From Candidatus Tectomicrobia bacterium (GTDB taxonomy: Bacteria > UBA8248): a stretch of DNA of 25,950 nt. Both the position numbers and the translations under genes were made by a program. Shown piece by piece: positions 1 through 8,163 of the stretch (position 1 is the stretch's first letter; every line of letters begins with the position of its first letter). The stretch is from assembly GCA_016192135.1 (NCBI GenBank), contig JACPUR010000022.1, forward strand, positions 1-25,950, read 5' to 3'. Below the pieces are notes generated by a model. It was not told where the DNA came from. It did no database searches and worked only from the letters and a program-made list of their open reading frames with translations.

Positions 1-2640
1 GAGGGTCTCGACCATGAAAGCGAACTTGTTCCCCACTCCCGTGATGGAAAGCACCTGCACCACGATCTCGATGGTGGCCAGGGTGACGGCGAACTCGGCG
101 CCCTGGCGCCCGCCCGCCTCGAGCGCCCGGCGGATGTCGTCGAGCCACCCGGCCGCCCCGCGGGCGGCCTCGACGTCGGGGCCGCGCCGGCCCTGCCGGC
201 CCGCCCGCCGGAGGTAGAGCAGCGGGTTACACGAGATGGCCGCCACCTCCCAAACGCCGGGCCTGTCCGCGCCCTCGGGGGAGCGCGGAGGGGCCGCCGC
301 CAGGATGGCGCGCTGGATGAGGGCCGCGAACGCGAAGAGGATGGCCGAGTGGTAGAGGAAGCCGAAGGGCCGCAGGTACTCCGCGACCTCGTACAGCGCC
401 GGGAACGATTGGTAGAGGCCGTACTGGAGCCCGAAGGCCGCGGCCCAGATGGCGGCGAAGATCCACGGGATGACGGAGATGGGGCGCAGGCCGTATCCCC
501 GGCGAACCGCCCAAAGGCCAAGCGCGGCCAGGAGGATGCAGAGGCCGGCCGTGCCGGCGTTCCATCCGAAAATCCAGAGCATGATGGCCGCTCCGGCCGG
601 ATAGATCACCAGCCAGCCGCGCTCCACCTCCCCCAGCATGGGCCGGCCGCCCGCCAGCCGGATGAAGGGATAGCCGAGCGCGGCCCCCACGGCGCCGAGC
701 GCGAGGGCAGAGACCAGGGCGGCCCCGGCCGCGGCCGGAGCCTCCAGCGGCACCGGCAGCCCCGCCCAGTCCTCCAGGGCCAGGACCAGCGAATAGACGA
801 TGACGAGGTACAGCCAGAAGCTGATGGGCACGAAGACCCAGAGGTCGTCCGGGAGGATGCGGTCGCCCACCCGCAGCCGGGCCAGGAACTCGGCGGCCCG
901 GCGGTAGAGCCAGATCGCCACCATGATGAAGATGGCCATGACGCCCGCGAAGACGGGGGTCCGCCCCTCGACGAGGAAATAGACCAGGAAGGCCAGCGGC
1001 ACCAGGTAGAACCACCCGCCGCGCAGCTCGACCTTCCAGTCGGGCACCTCGTCCCGGGGAAGCGGCTTGAGGTCCAGTATGCCCGCCGCGAGCTGGATGT
1101 TGATGCCCACCGTGAGGAAGTAGAGGACGGCCGGGATGGCGGCGTAGGCGATGAGCTTGATGTAGGGCACCTCGATCAGCTCGCTCATGATGAAGGCGCC
1201 CGCGCCCATGACGGGGGGCATGATCTGCCCGCCGCTGCTCGCCGCGGCCTCGGCCGCGGCCGCGATGTGGGGGCTGATGCCGATCCGCTTCATCAGGGGG
1301 ATGGTGAAGGTGCCCGTGGTGATGACGTTGCCGGCCGCGCTGCCCGAGACCGTGCCCATGAGGGCGCTCGCGCCCACGGCCGAGAGGGCCGCCCCCGCCC
1401 GCAGCCGGCCGAACAGGCCCAGGGCGAACTGGACGAAGAACTTTCCCGCCCCCGATTCCTGGAGGAAGGTGCCCAGGATGAGGAACATGATGATGAAGGT
1501 GGCCGAGATGACCACCAGAAAGCCCAGGACGCCGCCGATGAAGTCGGTCGAGAGCTTGGCGACGAGCTCGATCCAGCCCGATCCGCCGTGGTCGAAGGGG
1601 TCCGGCAGCAGGTTGCCCCACAGGCCGTACAGAATGGCGATGACAGCCAGGACGGGCAGCGGCGGCCCGAAGGAGCGGCGGCACAGCTCCGAAACGAGGA
1701 AGATCAGCATGAAGCCCGCCCGGGTGTCCGTGAAGTTGGGCGTGCCCACGCGCTCGGACATGGTATCGTGGGAATAGAACAGGTAGATGCAGGCGCCCAC
1801 GCCGAGGGCGAGGAGCCCGGCGTTCACCCCCAGGTCCATGCTGGCCGGCAGGCGGTGGCGGGGGAAGCCGGCCCAGCGCCGGTGCATCTCGCGCTTGGAC
1901 CAGAAGATCAGGGCGGCGAGCGGCAGGAGCGGCCAGAGGTACCCGATGAGGCGCGTGCCGTCCGCCTGGTTGGCCCACAAGAGGATGCGCCAGGCCGCGA
2001 GGCCGAGGGAGGCGAACAGGGCCGCCAGCGGCACGGCCGCCCGCCGGAGCCCCTCCCCCGGCCGGTAGAACACCTCGAAGAGGACCCACCCGACGGGCAC
2101 CGAGACCGCAAGGAGCAGCCACCAGCTTTGCGGAGCCTGGACGTTGTACGGCAGCGAGCCCCAGAAGACAAAAAGGAAGAGGGAGGGGACCATGCTCAGC
2201 AGCCACAAGCCCAGGGCGCCCCATTGGCGCTCCTGGATCATCATGAGGGCCCAGACGGCAAAGGGGATGGCGTAGACCCAGCGGACGGAGCGGTCCCGCC
2301 ATTCCTCCCCGAGCACGGTGATGAAATAGAAAAAGAAGACCGCCGCCACCAGGGAAAGGAAATAGAGGATCGGGAGTGCGCGCAGGCGCTCCACCGCGGC
2401 GCCGATCTCGTCGGGTCGCGAGGCGAAACCTCCCAGCAAAATGATGACGAAAGCCAGCAGAAGATGCATGTTCGGATGCTGCTCGGCCGGGAGCGGCAGG
2501 AGATAAACGGCCGTGATGTGGTACAGGGCGGAGAGGACTGCCACGCATATCGTCAGGATCCCGAGTCTGCGCAGGTAGGGATGACCGCTGGAAATCAGGG
2601 AGGGCGTGTCTTCGCCAAGGTCCGCCGCGCGCTCGTTCAT
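1..2640 (-). CDS. TRAP transporter fused permease (4TM/12TM, TAXI type), C-terminus cut by window edge
   Basis: Inner-membrane permease of a TRAP transporter, which imports organic acids using an ion gradient and a periplasmic receptor. Reading leftward from ATG 2640-2638, the frame stays open for 880 codons to the edge. GGAGG lies four bases upstream of the start. Nearly the whole protein is hydrophobic. The DctM core is clear: SGSAAGNVITTGTFTIP near residue 431 and SSGGQIMPPVMGAG near 468, both typical of fused TAXI-type permeases. The last visible part (about 832-880, ending VLSITGVGNKFAF) matches the start of the second DctM half. The protein is oversized: about nine hydrophobic segments precede the core where four are usual, and about 250 extra residues (580-830), again hydrophobic, lie between the two halves. 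A TAXI receptor at 5073 is the likely partner. Family assignment is firm; the substrate is unknown. Confidence 0.9.
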   Translation of the reverse strand, partial: MNERAADLGEDTPSLISSGHPYLRRLGILTICVAVLSALYHITAVYLLPLPAEQHPNMHLLLAFVIILLGGFASRPDEIGAAVERLRALPILYFLSLVAAVFFFYFITVLGEEWRDRSVRWVYAIPFAVWALMMIQERQWGALGLWLLSMVPSLFLFVFWGSLPYNVQAPQSWWLLLAVSVPVGWVLFEVFYRPGEGLRRAAVPLAALFASLGLAAWRILLWANQADGTRLIGYLWPLLPLAALIFWSKREMHRRWAGFPRHRLPASMDLGVNAGLLALGVGACIYLFYSHDTMSERVGTPNFTDTRAGFMLIFLVSELCRRSFGPPLPVLAVIAILYGLWGNLLPDPFDHGGSGWIELVAKLSTDFIGGVLGFLVVISATFIIMFLILGTFLQESGAGKFFVQFALGLFGRLRAGAALSAVGASALMGTVSGSAAGNVITTGTFTIPLMKRIGISPHIAAAAEAAASSGGQIMPPVMGAGAFIMSELIEVPYIKLIAYAAIPAVLYFLTVGINIQLAAGILDLKPLPRDEVPDWKVELRGGWFYLVPLAFLVYFLVEGRTPVFAGVMAIFIMVAIWLYRRAAEFLARLRVGDRILPDDLWVFVPISFWLYLVIVYSLVLALEDWAGLPVPLEAPAAAGAALVSALALGAVGAALGYPFIRLAGGRPMLGEVERGWLVIYPAGAAIMLWIFGWNAGTAGLCILLAALGLWAVRRGYGLRPISVIPWIFAAIWAAAFGLQYGLYQSFPALYEVAEYLRPFGFLYHSAILFAFAALIQRAILAAAPPRSPEGADRPGVWEVAAISCNPLLYLRRAGRQGRRGPDVEAARGAAGWLDDIRRALEAGGRQGAEFAVTLATIEIVVQVLSITGVGNKFAFMVETL

Positions 2641-2716
2641 TCATCCTCCGGCAGGGCCGAGATGGCCGCTCAAAAACCCGATGGCGCTTCCAGGCTGAGG
2701 ATTCAGGCCGATAGAG

Positions 2717-2745
2717 TGTCTAGTCGAGTTCTCATTCTGCGTCAA
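2717..2745 (-). promoter_or_regulatory. Candidate sigma70-type promoter for the TRAP permease
   Basis: On the minus strand TTGACG (2745-2740) is followed after 17 bases by TAGACA (2722-2717). The -35 is good and the -10 is weak. It lies about 75 bases upstream of the permease start. Confidence 0.35.
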
Positions 2746-2790
2746 CCAAAAGCCCTCAAAAAACAAATATCCACCGGAAGGCATCCCGCC

Positions 2791-2820
2791 TTGACCCGCT
2801 TCCTCGGTTGGGGGTATGAG
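2791..2820 (+). promoter_or_regulatory. Candidate sigma70-type promoter for the FAH-enolase-receptor genes
   Basis: TTGACC (2791-2796), an 18-base spacer, then TATGAG (2815-2820), about 95 bases before the FAH-family start at 2916. With the leftward candidate it makes 2641-2915 a divergent promoter region. No clear operator was recognised. Confidence 0.35.
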
Positions 2821-2915
2821 GATGCGTCATCTCATTCCCTATGCCAGGAGGAACCGCCGGCCCGGCTCACGCGACCCGCCGGCCTCCTGTCTTCACCGCC
2901 CGAGGAAACCGGAAT

Positions 2916-3812
2916 ATGAAATTGGTCACCATGGAGATCACCGAAGGCGGAAAAGGGCGGGAGAGCATCGGGGCGGTCCTGCCGGGGGAGCGGGTGCTGG
3001 ACCTGGCCGCCGCCTCCGCCGCCATCCCCCCCGACATGGTGATGTTCCTCGAGACGGGCCGCCCGGGCCTGGACGCGGCCCGCAAGCTCGCCGAGGAGGC
3101 CGGGAAGGGCCGCCACGCCTCCAGCGTCCGGCCCCTCGCGGGGGTGAAGCTCAAGGCGCCGGTGCCGCGCCCCCGGAAGTTCATCCACGCCGGGCGCAAC
3201 TTCCACGCCCACCTCGCCGAGTCGGGCAGCAAGATGCCCAAGCAGATCCCCCTCGCGGCCCGCTTTTCCTCCACCATCATCGGGCCGGACGAGCCCATCC
3301 TCTACCCCAAGATCACGACCCAGTGGGACTCGGAGGCCGAGATCGTCATGGTCATCGGCCAGCGGTGCAAGTACGTCCCGCGCGAGAAGGCCTTCGACGT
3401 CATCATGGGCTACACCCTCTACAACGACGTCACCGCCCGCGACATCCAGAACGACGAGGCGCGGGGCGGGCTCTTCCTCTGCAAGACCCTCGACACCTCG
3501 AACCCCCTCGGCCCCTGGATCGTGACCTCGGACGAGATCCCCGACCCTCAGGGCATGGAGATCATCGGGAAGGTCAACGGCTTCGAGCTCCAGCGCCAGA
3601 GCCTGCGGACCATGATCTTCGACATCCCCCACATCATCTCCCACCTCTCCAACATGACGCTGGAGCCGGGCGACCTCGTCTCGACCGGCACCCCCGAGGG
3701 CTGCGCCATCTTCCGGCCCGACGGCGAGCCCCATCTTCTCCGGCCCGGGAGCGTGGCCGAGGTCTCCTCGCCCCAGATCGGGGTGCTGCGCAACCCCGTC
3801 GTGGCGGAGTGA
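2916..3812 (+). CDS. Fumarylacetoacetate hydrolase (FAH) family protein
   Basis: 298-residue cytoplasmic enzyme of the FAH superfamily, whose metal-dependent members hydrolyse, hydrate, isomerise or decarboxylate 2-oxo acids. ATG 2916 was chosen because GAGGAA (2902-2907) lies eight bases upstream and the family fold begins soon after; an upstream in-frame ATG at 2841 would add 25 unlikely residues. Seen motifs: RKFIHAGRNFHAH, then SEAEIVMVIG with E140 and E142, and LYNDVTARD with D171. These are the usual three carboxylate metal ligands. STGTPEG near the C-terminus is also typical. The next gene starts four bases after the stop, so the two are co-transcribed. The pairing with an enolase-superfamily enzyme suggests action on a 2-oxo-3-deoxy acid, but this is inference; isomerase or lyase activity is equally possible. 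Confidence 0.9.
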   Translation: MKLVTMEITEGGKGRESIGAVLPGERVLDLAAASAAIPPDMVMFLETGRPGLDAARKLAEEAGKGRHASSVRPLAGVKLKAPVPRPRKFIHAGRNFHAHLAESGSKMPKQIPLAARFSSTIIGPDEPILYPKITTQWDSEAEIVMVIGQRCKYVPREKAFDVIMGYTLYNDVTARDIQNDEARGGLFLCKTLDTSNPLGPWIVTSDEIPDPQGMEIIGKVNGFELQRQSLRTMIFDIPHIISHLSNMTLEPGDLVSTGTPEGCAIFRPDGEPHLLRPGSVAEVSSPQIGVLRNPVVAE

Positions 3813-3816
3813 GCGC

Positions 3817-4950
3817 ATGAAGATCACGCGCGTCGAGGCCTTCGTCCTCTCCGCCCCCCAGCCCGAGCGGGAGTTCTGGGTGAGCCTCCGGCCCGTGCTC
3901 TCGGTGAACGAGCTGGTCGTGAAGGTCCACACCGACGAGGGCGTCTCCGGCGTGGGCCTGGGCACGGCGGTCGCCTCGGTGAAGGAGGCGGCGCAGGTGT
4001 TCCGCAGGGGCTTTGGCGACCTCATCCTCGGCGAGGACCCCCTCCGCCCCGAGCGGGTCCAGGAGAAGCTCCTGAACGTCACCTTCTCGCGGGCCATGCA
4101 CGAGAAGGGCTGGCCGCGCCCCCACCTGGTGACGGCCATCGCCGCCATCGACAACGCCCTGTGGGACATCCTGGGCAAGGCGGCGGGGCTGCCCGTCTAC
4201 AAGCTCCTCGGCGGCTTCTCCAGCCGCGCCCGCACCTACGCCGGCGGCGGCTACTACCGGACGGGCAAGGACGTGAAGGAGCTCGTCCGGGAGATGGAGA
4301 CCTACCTCGGCATGGGCCACCGCGGCTTCAAGATGAAGATCGGGGCCATGCCCCTCAAGGAGGACCTCGAGCGCGTCCGCGCCGTGCGGGAGGCCATCGG
4401 CCCGGACTGCCTCCTGGCCGTGGACGTGAACGGCGCCTGGAGCTACGCCCAGGCCCGGGAGAACGTGCCGCGCCTGGCCGAGTTCGGCCTCGCCTGGATC
4501 GAGGAGCCCGTCTGCTGGCGGGAGGCGAAGCACACCCTTCCCCTCCTGCGGCGGGGCTGCCCCGTCCCCATCGCCGACGGCCACGGCGAGATGGCGATCT
4601 ACGAGTGCCTCCGCCTGATCGGGGACGGCTCGGTGGACTACATCCAGTTCGACGCCACCAAGTTCGAGGGGGTCACCGGGAGCCGCAAGATCATGGCGGC
4701 GGCCGAGCAGGCCCACCTGAAGTTCGTGCCCCACCACGATCCGCAGGTGCACGCGCACTGCGTGGCCGCGAGCCCGGCGGGCTTCATCTGCGAGAGCCAC
4801 GCCGACCCGGAACGCGACCCGGTCTGGTTCGAGCTCTTCGAGGGGGCGCCCGAGCTCCGGGAGGGCTGGCTCGAGCTGCCCGACCGCCCGGGCTTCGGGG
4901 TGGAACTGAACGGCAAGGCCATGGCAAAATGGGGGGAACGGGTCTGCTGA
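3817..4950 (+). CDS. Mandelate racemase/muconate lactonizing enzyme family protein (enolase superfamily)
   Basis: 377-residue enzyme of the enolase superfamily, which abstracts the proton alpha to a carboxylate using a divalent metal. Visible features: an N-terminal capping domain (about 1-125), then the barrel with a KxK pair (K172, K174), metal ligands D203 (in AVDVNGAW) and E229 or E230 (in WIEEPV), and a third acidic position at E258 (in ADGHGE). A His-rich PHHDPQVHAH follows and may supply the second catalytic base. Length is normal. GGAG (3806-3809), inside the end of the FAH gene, is the ribosome site. Most bacterial members beside transporters are acid-sugar dehydratases, so the likely role is dehydration of a sugar acid or similar hydroxy acid taken up by the TRAP system. 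The exact substrate cannot be read from the sequence. Confidence 0.9.
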   Translation: MKITRVEAFVLSAPQPEREFWVSLRPVLSVNELVVKVHTDEGVSGVGLGTAVASVKEAAQVFRRGFGDLILGEDPLRPERVQEKLLNVTFSRAMHEKGWPRPHLVTAIAAIDNALWDILGKAAGLPVYKLLGGFSSRARTYAGGGYYRTGKDVKELVREMETYLGMGHRGFKMKIGAMPLKEDLERVRAVREAIGPDCLLAVDVNGAWSYAQARENVPRLAEFGLAWIEEPVCWREAKHTLPLLRRGCPVPIADGHGEMAIYECLRLIGDGSVDYIQFDATKFEGVTGSRKIMAAAEQAHLKFVPHHDPQVHAHCVAASPAGFICESHADPERDPVWFELFEGAPELREGWLELPDRPGFGVELNGKAMAKWGERVC

Positions 4951-4976
4951 TGGGCCTGATTCAAGGCACCGGAACC

Positions 4977-4990
4977 GGCCGGCGCCGGCC
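4977..4990. repeat. Perfect 14-bp palindrome between enolase-family and TAXI genes
   Basis: GGCCGGCGCCGGCC reads the same on both strands and is followed by CCGGGTTTC. It lies in the 122-base gap before the receptor gene. It could be a weak terminator or an mRNA-processing hairpin that sets the receptor level apart from the enzymes; in such GC-rich DNA it may also be chance. Confidence 0.4.
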
Positions 4991-5072
4991 CCGGGTTTCT
5001 GAAAGCGAGGGACCCACTGCAATCCTCCGGCGACATTCCCGCACATCTCATCTTTTCAAAGAGGAGAAATCC

Positions 5073-6056
5073 ATGCTGCACGGAAAATTCTGGCGTTCCC
5101 TGGGCGCGGCGGCGGCCGCGCTGGCCTTTGCGGCGTTCGCGGCCGAGGCGGCCCCCACCAAGCTCTCCCTGGCCACCTCCCAGCCGGGCGGCGGCACCTT
5201 CGAGATCGGGACCGCCTTCGGCAAGGTGATCAGCGACAACTCGGGCGGCAAGATCGATATCTCCACCTCCATCACCGGCGGCTCCACCGCCAACATCCGC
5301 GTGCTGGACAAGAAAGACCCCCAGCAGTCCTTCCGGATGGCCATGGCCACCTCCCCGGCCATTTACTGGGCCCAGAACGCCCAGGACGTGTTCAAGGAGA
5401 AATCGGGCGTCCTCGTCCTCTCCGCCCTCTACCCGCAGCAGATCGTGTACGCCACCTACAAGGACAGCGGCATCAAGCAGTGGAAGGACCTGGCGGGCAA
5501 GCGCTTCGCCGTGGGCGGGCGCGGCGGCTCCATCTACATCGTGACCCAGAACGCCCTCAAGTACACCGGAATCTACGACAAGGTGAAGCGCGAAACCTTC
5601 ACCAACCCGCAGATCGTCGCGGGCCTTCAGGACAAGCGCATCGACGCCGGCATGAACTTCCTGAACGCCTACGTCCCGGCGCCGGTCTACATGGAGCTCG
5701 CCCGGACCCAGGAAGGGAAGCTCCACTATTTCGGGCCGGACGAGGCGACCCTCAAGCAGATGGAGGAGAAGGACCCGGGCGTGGTGCGCGACGTCATCCC
5801 CGCCGGCTCCCTCCCCGGCATCAACTACGACATCGTGAGCTGGGCGCAGATGTGGGCCCTGCTGGCCCACCGGTCGATGTCCAACGACATCGCCTACATG
5901 GTCGTCAAGAACATGCTCGACAACTGGCAGCAGATCGAGAAGTACCACCCCACGGGCAAGCACATCAATCCGAAGAACGCGCTGCGCGGCATGAACCGCC
6001 TCACCCTGCACCCGGGCGCGGCCCGCTATTACAAGGAAAAGGGAATGCTGAAGTAG
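5073..6056 (+). CDS. TAXI family TRAP transporter solute-binding protein
   Basis: 327-residue periplasmic receptor of the TAXI type. The N-terminus (MLHGKFWR, a run of Ala/Leu, then AEAAP) is a signal peptide probably cut near residues 25-28. The mature part opens with KLSLATSQPGGGTFEIGTAF, has SITGGSTANIRVL and later the GGRGGSIYIVTQNAL segment. This order is typical of TAXI receptors, which bind glutamate-like or other carboxylates. Start ATG 5073 follows GAGGAG (5061-5066) by six bases. The gene ends just before a strong terminator. Its likely partner is the leftward permease at 1-2640, from which it is separated by the two enzyme genes. Family is certain; ligand unknown. Confidence 0.93.
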   Translation: MLHGKFWRSLGAAAAALAFAAFAAEAAPTKLSLATSQPGGGTFEIGTAFGKVISDNSGGKIDISTSITGGSTANIRVLDKKDPQQSFRMAMATSPAIYWAQNAQDVFKEKSGVLVLSALYPQQIVYATYKDSGIKQWKDLAGKRFAVGGRGGSIYIVTQNALKYTGIYDKVKRETFTNPQIVAGLQDKRIDAGMNFLNAYVPAPVYMELARTQEGKLHYFGPDEATLKQMEEKDPGVVRDVIPAGSLPGINYDIVSWAQMWALLAHRSMSNDIAYMVVKNMLDNWQQIEKYHPTGKHINPKNALRGMNRLTLHPGAARYYKEKGMLK

Positions 6057-6071
6057 CCTCACCGGATCGAG

Positions 6072-6104
6072 GAGGCCCCCCGCCCGGCGGGGGGCCTCTT
6101 TTTT
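6072..6104 (+). terminator. Strong intrinsic terminator after the TAXI receptor gene
   Basis: Perfect 13-bp stem (GAGGCCCCCCGCC, 6072-6084, with its complement 6086-6098) followed by six T. The single central base means the top pairs must open to form the loop. It closes the FAH-enolase-TAXI transcript 15 bases after the stop. Confidence 0.93.
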
Positions 6105-6177
6105 GACGAACCCGCGCCGCCGCCGGACGCTCCCGGCCCGAAAACCAGGAAAAAACCGGTAGAATCCGGCTTCCGCC

Positions 6178-6184
6178 GAGAGGA
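6178..6184 (+). promoter_or_regulatory. Ribosome binding site that points to an ATC start
   Basis: GAGAGGA ends seven bases before ATC 6192-6194. No ATG, GTG or TTG occurs in this frame between the upstream terminator and 6366, so this site fixes the start of the MFS gene. Confidence 0.6.
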
Positions 6185-6191
6185 ACCCGCC

Positions 6192-7553
6192 ATCGCCCCC
6201 CGCACGCCAACCCCCAGGCGCTTCTACTATGGCTGGGTCATCCTCGCGCTGAGCACGCTCTGCATCTTCCTCGCGGCGGGGACCCGGAGCCTCTACGCCG
6301 TCTTCTACGTCGCCCAGGTCCAGGAGTTCGGATGGAGCCGGGGCGGGGGCTCGGCCGCCTACGCCGTGAACCTCATCTTCCTGATCGTCGGGACCCCCCT
6401 CCTCGGAGCCCTCCTCGACCGCTGGGGGCCAAGGTGGCTGTTCGGCGGCTCCCTCCTCATGACGGCCGCGGGCCTCGCCCTGAGCATCTGGGTGCGGACG
6501 CCCTGGCACCTCGCCCTCACCTTCGGCGTGGTCGCCGCCGTCGGCTTCACCGCCAACGCGACGCCTCTCCACGGATCTGTCCTCGCCCGCTGGTTCGCCC
6601 GCAACCGCGGCTTCGCCGTGGGCCTCGCGTCGGCCGGGCTGGGGGCGGCCCAGGCCATCCTGAGCCCCCTCGTGCAGCTCGCCATCTCCCTGTGGGGATG
6701 GCGCGCGGCCTACCTCATCCTCGCGGCCGCCATCTCGCTGCTGGCGCCGCTGGTCATGCTGCTCTTCCACCCGAGCCCCGCCTCGGTGGGCCAGAAGCTC
6801 GACGGCCTGGCCTCCTTCCCCTCGCGCGTGATCAGCGCCCGCCGCCGGCCGCGGCGCCGCGTGCGGGTCATGAAGATCATGGATCCCCAATGGGCCGCCG
6901 CCGACTGGACGCTCTCCCGGGCCGTCCGGACGCGCGCGTTCTGGGGCGTGATGGGCGTCTCCCTGTTCCAGTCCTACACGCTTCACGTGGTCGGGGTGCA
7001 CGCCGTGGCCCTGCTGGTGGATTCGGGCTTCTCAGCCTCCACCTCGGCCAATCTCTATGGCGCGATGGGCTTCGGGATGACGGCGGGGCTCTTCCTGTGG
7101 GGGAGCATCTCCGACCGCATGGGCCGGGAGACGGCGTACGCGCTGGGGACCCTCTTCTGCCTCGCCGGGGTCGCCGGCCTGGGCCTCCTTCACCCGCGGA
7201 TGGAATGGGGAATCCCCTGGCTCGTCTCGCTCGTCCTGGGCCTGGGCATCGGAAGCCGGCCCACCCTATTCAGCCTCATCGCGGTGGACATCTTCCAGGG
7301 GAGGGAAGCGGGCCGGATCCTCGGCCTCGCGGCGGCGGGCGTCGGGATCGGCGGGAGCCTCGGCTCCGTCTCCGCCGGCTTGATACACGATTGGACGGGG
7401 AGCTACGCCGGAGCGCTCTGGACGTGCGGCGTCACCCTCGTCCTCTCGGCCGCGTGCGCCCTCGTCGCCGCTCCGAGCCGGGTTCGCCGCCCCATCCTCC
7501 GTCCGCCGGAGGATTCGCGCGGCCGTTTCATCTCGCCGGAGCTGAATCCATAG
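6192..7553 (+). CDS. MFS transporter, probable ATC start codon
   Basis: Major facilitator superfamily permease, about 453 residues and 12 membrane segments. From ATC 6192 the protein begins with a short basic stretch and FYYGWVILALSTLCIF, the normal first helix of this oxalate/monocarboxylate-like MFS group, followed by VQEFGWSR. Motif A is present in both halves (GALLDRWGPRW and WGSISDRMGRE), separated by a basic central loop with ARRRPRRR. The first canonical start, GTG 6366, lies 58 codons later, inside helix 2 territory, and would delete helix 1. The gene follows a terminator, so it is probably a separate unit, though no promoter was recognised. Substrate unknown; a small carboxylate is likely by family and location. 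A sequencing error of ATG to ATC is the main alternative. Confidence 0.88.
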   Translation: MAPRTPTPRRFYYGWVILALSTLCIFLAAGTRSLYAVFYVAQVQEFGWSRGGGSAAYAVNLIFLIVGTPLLGALLDRWGPRWLFGGSLLMTAAGLALSIWVRTPWHLALTFGVVAAVGFTANATPLHGSVLARWFARNRGFAVGLASAGLGAAQAILSPLVQLAISLWGWRAAYLILAAAISLLAPLVMLLFHPSPASVGQKLDGLASFPSRVISARRRPRRRVRVMKIMDPQWAAADWTLSRAVRTRAFWGVMGVSLFQSYTLHVVGVHAVALLVDSGFSASTSANLYGAMGFGMTAGLFLWGSISDRMGRETAYALGTLFCLAGVAGLGLLHPRMEWGIPWLVSLVLGLGIGSRPTLFSLIAVDIFQGREAGRILGLAAAGVGIGGSLGSVSAGLIHDWTGSYAGALWTCGVTLVLSAACALVAAPSRVRRPILRPPEDSRGRFISPELNP

Positions 7554-7944
7554 CGCCGGCGAAGCCGGCCCGCCCGCGCCTCGATCGCCGATATCGCAGC
7601 ATTCGCGGCGGCTTTTCCTTCCTATCATCCTTCCAGCATCGCCGGCGGCGCACGGAGAAAACGCGCCGCCGCGCGCGTGTGGATGCGGCCGTTGATCCAT
7701 CGCGAGAGACTCCGCGGCGCCGCTCGCGCGCGATCGCCGCTTCGACCAGATGAAGAAAAATGCGAAAAACTTCAAAAAAAATGTTGACGATCCAATTTAC
7801 TTTGGCATAGATTTTCCAAGGTAAATGAATCACTCCACCGGATGAGGGATCTGATCATCCCCTCCGTTCGAGTGGCGGTTGGTAGTCGCTTGCTTCGCAG
7901 AGCTGTCTGGTTCACGCACGACCGCCCGAGCAAGGGAGATTGTG
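7554..7944. other. Intergenic stretch: GC-rich half, then AT-rich promoter half and leader
   Basis: No convincing gene before 7945. A GCCGGC-GAA-GCCGGC hairpin (7555-7569) directly follows the MFS stop but lacks a T run. Base composition then swings from very GC-rich (to about 7740) to A/T-rich (7745-7830), where a promoter candidate lies. Positions 7820-7944 would be a leader of about 125 bases for the small lysine-rich gene. Confidence 0.6.
7784..7813 (+). promoter_or_regulatory. Candidate sigma70-type promoter for the lysine-rich peptide gene
   Basis: TTGACG (7784-7789), 18-base spacer, TAGATT (7808-7813), preceded by A-tracts at 7754-7781 that resemble an UP element. Its AT-rich setting stands out from the rest of the window. 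Confidence 0.5.
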
Positions 7945-8028
7945 ATGGCCGCAAAGAAAGCCGCGAAGAAGAAGACCGCGAAGAAGAAGGCTTCGAAGAA
8001 GAAGGCTTCGAAGAAGAAGAAAAGATAG
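7945..8028 (+). CDS. 27-residue lysine/alanine-rich, histone H1-tail-like peptide
   Basis: Tiny gene reading MAAKKAAKKKTAKKK, then two ASKKK units and a basic end (KR), stop TAG. About 60% of residues are lysine. The start ATG 7945 follows GGGAG (7934-7938) by six bases. A 15-base unit, GCTTCGAAGAAGAAG, occurs twice in tandem (7990-8019), with a variant just before. Such KAAKKK tails occur in bacterial H1-like DNA-binding proteins, so nucleoid or RNA binding is plausible but not shown. It is flanked by its own promoter candidate and a strong terminator 135 bases downstream, which supports a real transcript. The same frame is open upstream to 7855, so a longer form from TTG 7879 cannot be excluded. 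It could also be a short non-coding RNA that happens to be open. Confidence 0.6.
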   Translation: MAAKKAAKKKTAKKKASKKKASKKKKR

Positions 8029-8111
8029 CGGAGATTCGATCGGCAGGTAGCCGGAGGGCATCCCGGCGAGGCAGTGGCAGCAGGAGCAGCACGAAAGCTT
8101 GAGGCAGCGAA

Positions 8112-8127
8112 CCGGCGCGCGCGCCGG
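8112..8127. repeat. 16-bp perfect palindrome
   Basis: CCGGCGCGCGCGCCGG is its own complement. It lies 84 bases after the lysine-rich gene and 37 bases before the terminator stem, and may form an extra 3' hairpin in that transcript or be an alternating-purine/pyrimidine tract of no function. Confidence 0.5.
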
Positions 8128-8163
8128 CTCCACCGCAACACCGGAAGCAAGCGACAGAAGAAG

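Noticed and set aside
2841-2915. Longer N-terminus for the FAH-family protein from ATG 2841
   Set aside because: The added 25 residues do not resemble the family, and ATG 2916 has a well-placed GAGGAA.
227-2919. Very long open frames on both strands over the TRAP gene (about 800 codons each)
   Set aside because: Their translations are Gly/Pro/Arg or Glu/Asp/Arg low-complexity without domains; they arise because GC-rich codon use leaves few stops. The membrane-protein frame starting at 2640 is the real one.
7555-7569. GCCGGC-GAA-GCCGGC hairpin as the MFS terminator
   Set aside because: The stem is short and no T run follows, so it was mentioned only within the intergenic description.
7842-8102. 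86-codon frame giving an acidic Glu-rich protein over the lysine-rich gene
   Set aside because: No ribosome site, no family resemblance, and its acidic run is just the frame-shifted reading of the AAG repeats that encode lysine.
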